A stretch of 64,000 nucleotides of DNA, taken from NCBI RefSeq assembly GCF_016863195.1, contig NZ_BOOK01000010.1:62001-126000 (forward strand), given 5' to 3'. How positions within the stretch are numbered: position 1 is the first letter of the stretch; the number at the start of each line of letters is the position of its first letter. This document shows, one piece after another, positions 7,218 through 15,578 of this stretch. The notes under the pieces were generated by a model. It ran no database searches and was not told the DNA's origin. It worked only from the letters and a program-made list of their open reading frames with translations. The position numbers and the translations under genes are program-made. Origin of the DNA: Paraplanobispora takensis (GTDB lineage: Bacteria; Actinomycetota; Actinomycetes; Streptosporangiales; Streptosporangiaceae).

Positions 7218-7441
7218 GTCCACCAGCCTGGCAGACCCCGCACCATGCGATGTCCGGTCTCAGGACCCGTGCGACAGAGAGCGTGGCACCGGGGTAGAGC
7301 TTCTGCCAGTTGACGCCCCAGACGCACTACGGACGTACTGCGACCTCTGACGTCCTCTCCGAGAGGGCCTCGAACAGGGAGATACCGTGTGACCATGGCC
7401 GAGCAGTCGTGTCAGGGCCGCTGCCTTCCGTGGACGGGCCG

Positions 7442-8068
7442 ATGAGGGCGAGGCCGTCTGTGCTGTACCCCTGGGTCGAGAGCGGGGGAGGGCCGCTGAT
7501 CGCCGTTCCCGGGTCCGAGCTGGACACCTGGGCGGGTGCGGACGACAACGACGGTCCCGTGGAGACGCGGGGTGACTATGGTCGTGCCTGTGCCGTCGAG
7601 GGCTTCATCGGTCTCGTCGCCGTCGGTGCGCAGCAGGCTCTGGTGCTCGGCGACGAGCCGGCCATGACGACCTATCTGGCGGCCGAACGCCTTTTCGTAC
7701 GCTGGCTTGCGGCGGACTTCGAAGCCGAGCTGATCACGGCGGCCCGGCGAGCTCTCGCAGAACAGCCCGACTGGGACGATGACGAAGACCTGATCTGGCG
7801 GGTACGGGAGGCGGTCGTGCTCTTCGACTCCGTGATTCCCGGCGCTGAGCTGGAGCCCGACGACAGGCTCGTCATCGATCTCGACCCGGGGGAGTACAGG
7901 GTCCGCGCCACCTACACGGAGGACAAGGGCAACTGCATGGTCCTCGTCCACCTTCAGCCGACGAGTGGGCTGCATGTCGACGAGGGCGTTCGGCCGGGTG
8001 AGGTCCGCAGACTCAGGGAACGTCACCGGGATTGGACACCGAAGGCATCCACCAGCTCGTCGCTGTAG
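7442..8068 (+). CDS. Imm21-family orphan immunity protein
   Basis: 208 residues from ATG 7442; the open frame extends upstream to 7310 but those residues look non-coding and the family starts just before the WVESGGGPL motif. Imm21 features follow: the Gly-Pro-Leu loop and value VPGSELDTWAGAD, DYGRACAVEGFIGLVAVG, ALVLGDEPAMTTYL, and LFVRWLAADFEAEL, then an acidic segment and the C-terminal YRVRATYTEDK strand. Imm21 proteins protect against polymorphic toxins delivered by competitors. No toxin gene is adjacent, so it is an orphan immunity gene beside mobile-element debris. The ribosome site is weak. Confidence 0.75.
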   Translation: MRARPSVLYPWVESGGGPLIAVPGSELDTWAGADDNDGPVETRGDYGRACAVEGFIGLVAVGAQQALVLGDEPAMTTYLAAERLFVRWLAADFEAELITAARRALAEQPDWDDDEDLIWRVREAVVLFDSVIPGAELEPDDRLVIDLDPGEYRVRATYTEDKGNCMVLVHLQPTSGLHVDEGVRPGEVRRLRERHRDWTPKASTSSSL

Positions 8069-8114
8069 GGATCCCGCCCGGCTCCGATGGTGGCCGGGGC
8101 CGAGATGGAGGCCT

Positions 8115-8559
8115 TCACATCCCAGCCGTACCGGGTGGCGGCGACGCCTCCCCCGGCAGCGACTCGGGGCCCGTCCGCCAGACGGTCGTGACCGTTACCG
8201 GCACACCCCTATGGTCGGTGCCGATGCCCCACATCAAGGAGATCTTGCCGACATGCGGATCGAGCCGGCCGCCGAGCGTGCGCATCCGGTGCACCGCTGA
8301 TGCGATCTTGACCTGGTCGGCCGCCCGCCGATCGCCGTTGGCGGCGTCCTCCTTCAGGAACCGCAGAGGGCGGGGCTGGGTGATCACCTGGCGTTTCACG
8401 TCGGCGGCCATCCCGCCTCGGACCTCTGATGGACCTTCACCGCGGCCCCCGGCTTTGCAGCCGCTTCACGGCAGCCACCACATCCACCCCGGTCGCCTGC
8501 GCGGGGGCAGGCGGAGCGGTCAGTCCGAGCACGATCACCGGTATTACTTGCCACCTCAT
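8115..8559 (-). pseudogene. Secreted protein with signal peptide, frameshifted
   Basis: ATG 8559 opens a clear Sec signal peptide, MRWQVIPVIVLGLTA then PPAPAQA, followed by TGVDVVAAVKRLQ. This frame stops shortly after. A one-base change in the C5/G5 run at 8446-8450 would join it to the frame MAADVKRQVITQPRPL and on through VKIASAVHRMRTLGG to the stop at 8115, giving about 147 residues. The mature domain is not one I recognise. It is either a pseudogene or an assembly error in a homopolymer. It is convergent with the Imm21-like gene. Confidence 0.5.
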
Positions 8560-8733
8560 GGTGGGCGATCACCCCACAGCATTTGATAAGCGGCTTTCCT
8601 GCAGGTCCGGTCGTGGTTGTTCGCCTCTCAAGCAGCCCTGCGGTTCGGCGTTCCGACTGTCCGCCACGAGACGACAGCCAGGCCTTGGAGGGTGGGCCGA
8701 GCGGCGTAGGTCGAAGAGGCGCACGATTTCATG

Positions 8734-8760
8734 TATTTCCTATTGACTTATAGGGAAATA
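8734..8760 (+). promoter_or_regulatory. Promoter dyad upstream of leader peptide and dioxygenase
   Basis: TATTTCC (8734-8740) and GGAAATA (8754-8760) form a perfect 7-bp inverted repeat with a 13-nt spacer, in unusually AT-rich sequence. TTGACT at 8743-8748 lies inside. It stands 18 nt before the leader peptide start. A sulfur-status regulator site is a reasonable guess, given the gene that follows. Confidence 0.5.
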
Positions 8761-8778
8761 TGGCTCAGAGTCGGAGAC

Positions 8779-8856
8779 GTGAGCAGCGAGCTTCTGACCT
8801 CGCGCCGCCACGTCGACCTCCGGCGGCAGGCGAGCGCCCTGTGTGCGATGCGGTGA
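8779..8856 (+). CDS. RHVDL-type leader peptide (putative cysteine/sulfur attenuator uORF)
   Basis: A 25-codon ORF, GTG start to TGA, encodes MSSELLTSRRHVDL-RRQASALC-AMR. The core RRHVDLxRxASALC is the conserved actinobacterial 'putative leader peptide' found before sulfur-assimilation and sulfonate genes; related cysteine-bearing leader ORFs act as cysteine-responsive attenuators in mycobacteria. GGAG sits just before the GTG. The dioxygenase start is 109 nt downstream. Expected role: translation or stalling at the Cys codon controls expression of the gene behind it. Too short for ordinary gene calling, but the motif match is strong. Confidence 0.8.
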   Translation: MSSELLTSRRHVDLRRQASALCAMR

Positions 8857-8965
8857 CCTCCGGGTCCCGCCACCTCCGTTCCCCGGTGCCGGGCCCGACC
8901 GGCTCGCACCGTCCCGTGCCGGGTTAGGACACGCCCGGCGGCATCAGAACTCAGGAGGCCATCAC

Positions 8966-9925
8966 ATGCCGGCAACCACCAGCACCCTCGAGATCCGGCG
9001 CGTCGCCGGGCACATCGGCGCGGAGATCACCGGAATCGACATCTCCCACCCGCTCGACCCCACCACGGTCGCCGAGATCCGCCAGGCCCTGCTCGCGTAC
9101 AAGGTCGTGTTCTTCCGCGGCCAGACCCTCGACCACTCCTCGCAGATCGCCTTCGCCCGCCAGTTCGGCGAGCTCACCCACGCCCACCCGCACGAGGACG
9201 CGCCGCCGGAGGAGTTCCCGCAGATCCTCACCATCGACCCGCTCCGTTACGAGGAACGCTACGGGGCGAAGTACCGCGAGCTCTACCGCAAGCGGCAGTA
9301 CTCCTACTACTCCGGCTGGCACACCGACGTCACCGCCGCGGTCAACCCGCCCGCCGCCTCCATCCTGCGGGCGGAGACCGTCCCGGAGTTCGGCGGCGAC
9401 ACCCAGTGGACCAACCTGGTGGCGGCCTACGAGGGCCTGTCCGGGCCGCTGCGCTCCTTCGTCGACGGCCTGCGCGCCGAGCACCGCTTCCTGGCCGGCT
9501 ACCAGACCACCGACGAGGACGGCGAGCTGCTCAAGCGGATCAACGACAACCTGCTGATCTCCGTCCACCCCGTGGTACGGGTCCACCCGGAGACCGGGGA
9601 GCGGGCGCTGTTCGTCAACCCCGGTTTCACCGACCGCATCGTCGGTGTCTCCCCCCAGGAGAGCCGGCGCATTCTGGACCTGCTCTACGAGCAGATCACC
9701 CGCCCCGAGTACACGGTCCGGTTCCGCTGGGCGCCGGGCGGCGTCGCCTTCTGGGACAACCGCGCCACCGCCCACCTGGCCCCCACCGACCTGGACCACC
9801 TCGACGTACGGCGCACGCTGCACCGCGTCACCCTGATCGGCGACCGGCCCGTCGGCCCCGACGGGTTCGTCTCCGAGATCGTCGCCGGTCGCGAGTTCGC
9901 CGCGGAGTCCCTGGTCGTCGCCTGA
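8966..9925 (+). CDS. TauD/TfdA-family Fe(II)/2-oxoglutarate dioxygenase
   Basis: 319 residues; ATG 8966 is preceded by AGGAGG. The double-stranded beta-helix has the Fe(II) triad His119-x-Asp121 (GWHTDVT) and His270 (ATAHLAPTD), with Arg282/Arg287 in DVRRTLHRVTL for the 2-oxoglutarate carboxylate. Family members cleave taurine, alkyl sulfates/sulfonates or 2,4-D. The RHVDL leader and AT-rich dyad upstream suggest control by sulfur supply and thus a sulfonate or sulfate-ester substrate, releasing sulfite or sulfate. No transporter genes flank it. A bidirectional terminator follows. Confidence 0.88.
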   Translation: MPATTSTLEIRRVAGHIGAEITGIDISHPLDPTTVAEIRQALLAYKVVFFRGQTLDHSSQIAFARQFGELTHAHPHEDAPPEEFPQILTIDPLRYEERYGAKYRELYRKRQYSYYSGWHTDVTAAVNPPAASILRAETVPEFGGDTQWTNLVAAYEGLSGPLRSFVDGLRAEHRFLAGYQTTDEDGELLKRINDNLLISVHPVVRVHPETGERALFVNPGFTDRIVGVSPQESRRILDLLYEQITRPEYTVRFRWAPGGVAFWDNRATAHLAPTDLDHLDVRRTLHRVTLIGDRPVGPDGFVSEIVAGREFAAESLVVA

Positions 9926-9968
9926 CGGCCCGGATCTCCGCCGGCAACCGGCGATCCATCCCACGAGC

Positions 9969-10003
9969 ACGGGCGGGGGCCCTGGGGGGTGTCCCCCGCC
10001 CGT
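9969..10003. terminator. Bidirectional intrinsic terminator between dioxygenase and xylanase genes
   Basis: A perfect 11-bp stem (ACGGGCGGGGG / CCCCCGCCCGT) with a 13-nt loop lies between two convergent genes. No U-tract, as usual in high-GC actinomycetes. Confidence 0.7.
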
Positions 10004-10076
10004 TCCCCATGGCGGCCCGGGCGGCCGAAAGAAGCACTCCCAGCCGTGACCGGCGGGCAGCGGCGGCCGGCGAGGA

Positions 10077-11384
10077 TCACAGCGCCACGCTGATCGCCGT
10101 TTCCCCCGGTTCGTCGAGCCTGAAGGTCGCCGTCCTGCCTCCGGCCGAGACCTCGTACTCGCCCAGGAACCCGCTGAAGCGGACCACTCCGTCGTCATCG
10201 GCCGCCATCGTGGTCGGCTCCAGCCACCACTCGCCCTTGACCAGCGAGCGCAGGGCCTCGTACGAGGGCTTCGGCGTGCCGTCGAGGCGGACGAAGCCTC
10301 CCGGGGCGCCGAGCCAGCCGCCGTCCGAGAAGCCCCAGTACGTCATCCCCTCCACCGCCGGATGGGACAGCAGGGTCTTGTAGTGGCGGACGATCTCTTC
10401 GGCCTGGCGCTCCTCGCCCTCCGGCGTCGTCGGCCACTCCGGGACCCGGTAGTCGTTCAGGTCCTCGATCTCCGGCGGCATGATCTGCCCGGAGACGATG
10501 GTGGTCTCGGTGAAGTGGATGGGCAGCCCGTAGCGCGCGAAGCGGTCGATGACGGCGAGGGTCTTCTCCTCTCCCCAGTACCCCTGGTGCATGTGGCTCT
10601 GCAGCCCGAGTGCGTCGATCTTGATGCCCGCTTCGAGTACGCCCTCGATCAGGCACTCGTAGGCGGTGGACATGTCGAAGTCGTTGAGCAGGAGCGTGGC
10701 GTTCGGATTGGCCTCGCGCGCCGCGTCGAAGACCGTCCTGACCAGCGGGATGCGGCCCATGTCCCGGCAGATCCGGGTGATGCCGTTGTCGTACTTGTCG
10801 AAGACCGGCATGATCACGACTTCGTTGATGACGTCCCACATGTCGATCAGCCCGCCGAAGCCGGTCACCTCCCGGTGGATGCGGCGCACCTGCTCGCGGA
10901 GGATCTCCTCGTTCGGCAGCTCCAGCAGCCAGTCGGCGGTGACGGTGTGCCAGGCCAGCGGGTGGCCCTTGACCACGCAGCCCCGGTCGGCGAACCACCG
11001 GGCCGTCTTGCGCAGCCGCTCGGTGTCCGGCCGGCCGCGGACGGGCTCGAAACGTCCCCAGTAGAAGGGGAGCGTGACGAAGTTGAACAGCTCCAGCCAG
11101 CGCTCGGCCAGGTCCTCGTCGTGCACCGCGACGGCCTCGTCCGGCAGCTCCGATCCGCTCCTCGGGGCGGCGGAGGGATCGGGCAGGGGTTCGCCGTTGG
11201 CCAGGGGGATGAAGTCGAAGCCGATGCAGCCGAAGAGGAACTTGTGGTTCCGCTGCCTGACGATTACGTCCCGGCCGGCTGACGGCACTCCGTCCACGGT
11301 GACGGTGAGGACGGCGGCCGCGGTGCGGTTCCGCCGGATGAGGGAGTCGGCGTCGAACGCGGAGCAGTCAGGCTGGGACGGCAT
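10077..11384 (-). CDS. GH10 endo-1,4-beta-xylanase-type glycoside hydrolase
   Basis: 435 residues. The (beta/alpha)8 barrel of GH10 is clear: FVTLPFYWGRFEPVRGRPD, KGHPLAWHT, the acid/base Glu188 in WDVINE, LLLNDFDMS, ALGLQSHMHQGYW, and the nucleophile Glu293 in HFTETTI. An N-terminal ~75 residues (AAAVLTVTVDGVPSAGRDVIV, then FLFGCIGFDF) form a small beta domain often seen before such catalytic domains, and ~60 beta residues follow the barrel. There is no signal peptide, so it is cytoplasmic or exported by another route; substrates may be imported xylo-oligosaccharides. It is monocistronic, with a tandem repeat 24 nt upstream. Confidence 0.88.
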   Translation of the reverse strand: MPSQPDCSAFDADSLIRRNRTAAAVLTVTVDGVPSAGRDVIVRQRNHKFLFGCIGFDFIPLANGEPLPDPSAAPRSGSELPDEAVAVHDEDLAERWLELFNFVTLPFYWGRFEPVRGRPDTERLRKTARWFADRGCVVKGHPLAWHTVTADWLLELPNEEILREQVRRIHREVTGFGGLIDMWDVINEVVIMPVFDKYDNGITRICRDMGRIPLVRTVFDAAREANPNATLLLNDFDMSTAYECLIEGVLEAGIKIDALGLQSHMHQGYWGEEKTLAVIDRFARYGLPIHFTETTIVSGQIMPPEIEDLNDYRVPEWPTTPEGEERQAEEIVRHYKTLLSHPAVEGMTYWGFSDGGWLGAPGGFVRLDGTPKPSYEALRSLVKGEWWLEPTTMAADDDGVVRFSGFLGEYEVSAGGRTATFRLDEPGETAISVAL

Positions 11385-11407
11385 CGGGATGTCCTTCGGC
11401 GCTGTTC

Positions 11408-11467
11408 GGGGCGGTGATGTCCGGGGCGGTGATGTCCGGGGCGGTGATGTCCGGGGCGGTGATGTCC
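11408..11467. repeat. 15-bp tandem repeat, four perfect copies
   Basis: GGGGCGGTGATGTCC is repeated four times without a mismatch, followed by a partial copy. It begins 24 bp upstream of the xylanase gene start, within its probable promoter or leader. Confidence 0.95.
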
Positions 11468-11631
11468 GGGCGGGAACGACGTGGCCGGGGCCGGTCCCGT
11501 GACTCGGCCCTGTCGCCCGCTCCCGGCGCGGGAGCGGGAAGGAGGGGCTCCGCCGAGAAGCAGTCTGGAGAGGGTGCCGAAATGTGTCAATAGGCGGCCG
11601 AAAGTTTCAGTCGCTCCGGGCGAGGGAGACC

Positions 11632-13218
11632 TCAGGCGATGGGGACGTCGTCGACCTTGCCCACGCCCTCCATGTCGAAGGTGAGGCTGGTCACCGTGTC
11701 CGGCGGGGCCGGGAGATAGGCGTACCAGCGGCTGCTCTGCCCCTTGCTCAGGGGCACGATGTGGCTGTGGGCGAACCACTGGTTGTCGTGGTCGCGCAGG
11801 GCGAAGTACCGGGATCGGGTGGCCGGGTCCACGGCGGTGATGCCGCCGAACGGCGCGCCTTCGGTGAACTTGCGGCCGTAGGGGGCCTCGAAGGGGTTGA
11901 TGGGATAGAGCAGGTCGGTGTCGACGGCCGTGACGTCGAAGACGGCGACCAGGTAGGCGCCGTCGCGGTAGTAGGGGTGGACGTCGACGCGCAGTCTGCC
12001 TCCGCCCCGCACGCCGACGTCGAAGCCGCCGACCACGGCCCCGGAGCCGGGGCGGAAGGGGGCCGGCGGATGGACCCGGCCGGTTCCGGCGCCCGCCGAG
12101 GGGCCGGGGCTCGTGGTCGAACCGGGCGTCTCCTGCCTGATCTTGTAGGAGATCTCCACGCGCCGGTTCCGGGCGCGGCCCTGGGGGTTGTCCCGGCCTT
12201 CCAGCTCGTTCGCGGCGATCGGCTCGCTCTCGCCCTTGCCGGTGGACTCGTAGACGTAGTCCGTGCCGAGCCTGGCGGCCAGGTACTTCTCCACCGCCTG
12301 CGCGCGCCGTACCGACAGCGCCCGGTTGTAGCCCGGCTCGCCCTTGTCGTCGGTGTGCCCCTCGATGACGATCGGCGGTTTGGCGGGGTCGGCCCGCCTG
12401 CGGGTCTCCTCGGCCACCTCGTCCAGGACCGTGGCCGCCTTGGGGGAGAGCACCGCCTTGTCGAACGCGAACAGCACGTCGGTCCGCAGCCCGACCGTCT
12501 CCTCCTCGCCGTCCCGCACCTTCGACCTCTGCGGCGTCTCCACGTACTCCTGCAGGTCATCCGAGTGGGACCAGACATCGCCCGACGGCTCCACCACCGG
12601 CAGGGTGAACACCGACCCCGGTGTCTTCGGGGCCTGCGGATCGGACGGCGTGGGGGCGGTCTGCGGGGCGCCGTCGACGACCGGCACGCCCGTCAGCTCG
12701 CCCAGCGCGCCCGCCGCCAGCACCGTCAGCTGCTTCACCTGCGGCGGCAGCGGCGGGAAGTAGACCTGCACCGGGTAGTGCACACCGGGCTCGAAGGAGT
12801 CGTACGGGGAGAGCCGGCGCGTGCCGAACGCCTCACTGCTGGAATCGCGCAGCGTGTAATAGATCTTCCTGCCCACCGGGTCCAGCAGCCGGAAGTCGGA
12901 GAAGTCCTTGGGGCTCCAGCCCTGCCCGAACGCGCCTCCGCCGCCGGCGCTCTCGCTCATGGTGGTCATGAGGTCCAGCCTCAGTACGGTGCGCCCGGCA
13001 TGGCGCTCGACGGCCTTGACCTCCACCCGGTACGGCTGCGCCGGCGCGATTCCGACCAGCCCCTCCCGCACGAACGCCGTGGTGGGCGAGGGAGCCGGGG
13101 ACGGCGGCGGGGCGGGCGTGCGCGGCTCCCCGGACGGCCCCGCGGATGGAGAGGCGCCGGTGCATCCGCCGAGCGTCGCGGCGACCAATAACAGACCGAT
13201 CCCACGGACAGTGCGCAC
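11632..13218 (-). CDS. OmpA-domain lipoprotein
   Basis: 528 residues from GTG 13218 (GGGGAG upstream). The N-terminus is a lipoprotein signal with lipobox LGGC (Cys19), followed by a Pro/Ser-rich linker. Residues ~45-200 form a beta-rich domain of unknown type. Residues ~240-360 are an OmpA-C-like peptidoglycan-binding domain: TDVLFAFDKAVLSPKAATVL, IVIEGHTDDKGEPGYNRALS, RRAQAVEKYL and GRARNRRVEISY. The C-terminal ~150 residues are again beta-rich and repeat the style of the first domain. Likely anchored in the cytoplasmic membrane and gripping peptidoglycan outside. No operon partners. Confidence 0.85.
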   Translation of the reverse strand: MRTVRGIGLLLVAATLGGCTGASPSAGPSGEPRTPAPPPSPAPSPTTAFVREGLVGIAPAQPYRVEVKAVERHAGRTVLRLDLMTTMSESAGGGGAFGQGWSPKDFSDFRLLDPVGRKIYYTLRDSSSEAFGTRRLSPYDSFEPGVHYPVQVYFPPLPPQVKQLTVLAAGALGELTGVPVVDGAPQTAPTPSDPQAPKTPGSVFTLPVVEPSGDVWSHSDDLQEYVETPQRSKVRDGEEETVGLRTDVLFAFDKAVLSPKAATVLDEVAEETRRRADPAKPPIVIEGHTDDKGEPGYNRALSVRRAQAVEKYLAARLGTDYVYESTGKGESEPIAANELEGRDNPQGRARNRRVEISYKIRQETPGSTTSPGPSAGAGTGRVHPPAPFRPGSGAVVGGFDVGVRGGGRLRVDVHPYYRDGAYLVAVFDVTAVDTDLLYPINPFEAPYGRKFTEGAPFGGITAVDPATRSRYFALRDHDNQWFAHSHIVPLSKGQSSRWYAYLPAPPDTVTSLTFDMEGVGKVDDVPIA

Positions 13219-13326
13219 GATTCCAGCTCCCCGTTAGATAAATCCCCGGGGCAAAGCGTCATGTAGATGACGATCTCAGTCAAGAAGTGCGGCGGAGCCG
13301 CCGGTTCCGCGGGCGCGTCCCGGGAG

Positions 13327-13587
13327 TCATCCGGAGCCGACGGTCGCGGCGAGGGTGGCGCCGAGTTCCCGGCAGGCCGCCAGGTCGTCCTTGCCCGGCG
13401 CGCCCAGGATGACGCCGTCGGCCTCGAACACGTCGACGGCGGTGGCGCGCAGCGCGGCGCGGGTGACCACCTCCACGCCCTCGACCTCGTCGGTGGCGGC
13501 GCCCCGCCGTACCGTCTCGAAGAGTTCCCGCAGCGCGGGGGAGGCGGTGTGGTGCACGATCAGCAGACGGCGGACATCTCGCGGCAC
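13327..13587 (-). pseudogene. Flavodoxin-like NAD(P)H oxidoreductase with internal deletion
   Basis: 86 residues. The first ~60 (RRLLIVHHTASPALRELFE, then VEVVTRAALRATAVDVFEADGVILGAP) match the N-terminus of actinobacterial flavodoxin-family oxidoreductases of ~180-200 residues. The last ~22 (GKDDLAACRELGATLAATV) match their C-terminus. The central ~90 residues, which carry most of the FMN site, are gone without a frame change. The join is at GAPGK, a motif that appears in similar form at both places in intact relatives, suggesting deletion between short repeats. Probably non-functional. Confidence 0.65.
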
Positions 13588-13642
13588 GGTGCCGATCCTC
13601 TCATGCCGGGGCGCCCCGGAGGCCGGAGGTTAGCCTGGGGGA

Positions 13643-14515
13643 GTGGGACAGCGGGATGACGACAGCAGTGAGTCGGGCGGTCTCGGCGGGTTGCGGCGCC
13701 ACCTGGCCGGAGGGGCGGGCGGGCACCGGCTGCGGTTCGGTTCCGGGACGGCGGGGATCGAACGCCTTGAGGCGTCGCTGGTCGGTGAGGGGTTCGCGCC
13801 GCACCGGCACGACACCTACGCGATCGGGGTGACCCTGGCGGGGGTGCAGACGTTCCGCTACCGGGGCGAGCTGCGGCACTGCCTGCCCGGTGACTGGCAC
13901 GTCCTGCATCCCGACGAGGTGCACGACGGCAAGCCGGGGACGGAGGAGGGCTTCGGCTACCGGATCCTCCACGTCGATCCGTTTCTCGTACAGCAGGCGC
14001 TGGGCGGGCGGCCGTTGCCGTTCGTCGCCGACCCGGTCGTACGGCGGCGCGAGGCGCGCTCGCCGCTGGCGGCGTGCCTGCGGGACATCGACGGTCCGCT
14101 CGACGACTTCGAGCGGATCGACATGACGCTGCTGGTCGCGGACATGCTGGAGCGGCACTCCGCCGCCCGTCCGGGGCGGCGGTCCACGCTGGCGCTGGAG
14201 GCGTTGTCACGCGTGCGCGGGCTGATCGCGGAGGACCCGGTGACCAGGCACTCGATCGAGGAGCTCGAGAAGGTCGCGGGGCTGGACCGCTGGGCGCTCG
14301 CCCGCCAGTTCCGCGCCGCGTTCGGCACCAGCCCGACCCGTTTCCGTACGATGCGGCAGCTCGACCGGGTGCGCCGGCTGCTGATCGGCGGCACGCCGCC
14401 GCTGGAGGCCGCGCTGGAGGCGGGCTTCGCCGACCAGAGCCACATGACCAGGATGTTCAAGCGGACGTACGGGCTCACTCCGGCGGCGTGGGCGGCGGGG
14501 CTCGCCGGGCCGTGA
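13643..14515 (+). CDS. AraC-family transcriptional regulator
   Basis: 290 residues from GTG 13643. The N-terminal half is a cupin-like sensor (FAPHRHDTYAIGVTLAGVQTFRYRGE, then LPGDWHVLHPDEVHDG). The C-terminal ~100 residues hold two helix-turn-helix motifs: SIEELEKVAGLDRWALARQFRAAFG with SPTRFRTMRQLDRVRRLL, and PPLEAALEAGFADQSHMTRMFKRTYGLTP. It is expected to activate genes in response to a small ligand. It is convergent with the dehydrogenase gene, with 17 nt between ends. The neighbouring target is not evident; the truncated flavodoxin gene lies divergently. Confidence 0.92.
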   Translation: MGQRDDDSSESGGLGGLRRHLAGGAGGHRLRFGSGTAGIERLEASLVGEGFAPHRHDTYAIGVTLAGVQTFRYRGELRHCLPGDWHVLHPDEVHDGKPGTEEGFGYRILHVDPFLVQQALGGRPLPFVADPVVRRREARSPLAACLRDIDGPLDDFERIDMTLLVADMLERHSAARPGRRSTLALEALSRVRGLIAEDPVTRHSIEELEKVAGLDRWALARQFRAAFGTSPTRFRTMRQLDRVRRLLIGGTPPLEAALEAGFADQSHMTRMFKRTYGLTPAAWAAGLAGP

Positions 14516-14532
14516 CGTTCACCGCCGTACGT

Positions 14533-15420
14533 TCAGCGGGTCGTACGGTCAGGGGACGTCCTGGCCTCGATGGCGTGGATGACGGCCGCCATGTCCGACT
14601 CGCCGTGTCCCAGCGCCAGCGTCTCGCCGAACAGGGCCAGACAGACCTCCAGCAGGGGCGAGGCCGTACCCGAGCGGCGGGCGGCCTCCGCGATCAGCCG
14701 GTTGTTCTTCAGCACGTCGGTGATCGCCGCCTGGGGGCTGAAGTCGCGCCCGACCAGCTTGGCGGCCTTCGTGCGGGAGACGGCGCTGGCCATCGGCCCC
14801 GAGCCGAGCACGTGCAGGAACACCTCCGGATCGAGGTCGTGCCGGTTGGCGAAGTGCACGGCCTCGGCCAGACCGCTCACCATCGTGATCAGGAACAGGT
14901 TGACCGCGAGCTTCGTCAGCGACGCCGAGGGTACGGCGCCGCACGCGACCCTCTCATGGCACATCGGGCGCAGCAGCGGCCGGACCTCCTCCACGGCCTC
15001 CGGCTCGCCGGCGAGCATCGCCACCAGCTGCCCGGCCTCGGCGGGCCCGCGCGACCCCGAGACCGGAGCCTCGACATAGGCGCCTGCGGCGTCGCGGACG
15101 TCGGTCTCCAGCTCCGCCGAGTACCCGGGTGCGGTCGTCCCCATGTGGACGACGACGTGCCCGGCGACCTTCTCCGCGAACCGGGGCGTCCCACGCTCCA
15201 GCACGGCGTCGGTCGCGGCCTCGTCGGCCAGCATCAGCATCACCACGCGGGCCCGCTCGAACACCTCGGCGGGGCTCGCCGCCACTTTCGCACCGGCCGC
15301 GCGCAGGGCGTCGCACCGGTCCGGGGAGCGGTTCCAGACGACGAGGGGCGTGCCCGCGCGGACCAGGTTGAGCGCCATGGGCCAGCCCATGAGCCCGAGG
15401 CCGAGGAAACCCACGTCCAT
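14533..15420 (-). CDS. NAD(P)-dependent beta-hydroxyacid dehydrogenase family protein
   Basis: 295 residues from ATG 15420, preceded by GGAGG; the longer open frame upstream is non-coding. Rossmann motif [13 protein letters not shown] at the N-terminus, [19 protein letters not shown] as the substrate-loop signature of 3-hydroxyisobutyrate dehydrogenase relatives, and LTKLAVNL with the catalytic Lys. The C-terminal all-helical domain ends near [10 protein letters not shown]. It may reduce a glyoxylate/succinic-semialdehyde-like acid or act as an imine reductase-type enzyme. Monocistronic. Confidence 0.88.
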   Translation of the reverse strand: MDVGFLGLGLMGWPMALNLVRAGTPLVVWNRSPDRCDALRAAGAKVAASPAEVFERARVVMLMLADEAATDAVLERGTPRFAEKVAGHVVVHMGTTAPGYSAELETDVRDAAGAYVEAPVSGSRGPAEAGQLVAMLAGEPEAVEEVRPLLRPMCHERVACGAVPSASLTKLAVNLFLITMVSGLAEAVHFANRHDLDPEVFLHVLGSGPMASAVSRTKAAKLVGRDFSPQAAITDVLKNNRLIAEAARRSGTASPLLEVCLALFGETLALGHGESDMAAVIHAIEARTSPDRTTR

Positions 15421-15578
15421 CCGTCCACCTCCGCCGCCTCCCTCGGTGGGACGGCGGCACGACAGTTGTAGCGGTGGGCGGCGGCGCCGGTCTTGAACGA
15501 TTGTGCGGATGCTCTCACCTGCTCTCACCGGCAGAGTGGTTTATCGAGGTGAGACCGGTTCCGGATAGTCTGCCCGGC

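Noticed and set aside
7310-7441. Upstream extension of the Imm21-like ORF
   Set aside because: The family starts just before WVESGGGPL. The extra residues look non-coding and contain rare composition.
6708-8068. A toxin-antitoxin pair formed by DUF1877 and Imm21-like genes
   Set aside because: The genes are divergent, both longer than typical TA genes, and neither resembles a toxin.
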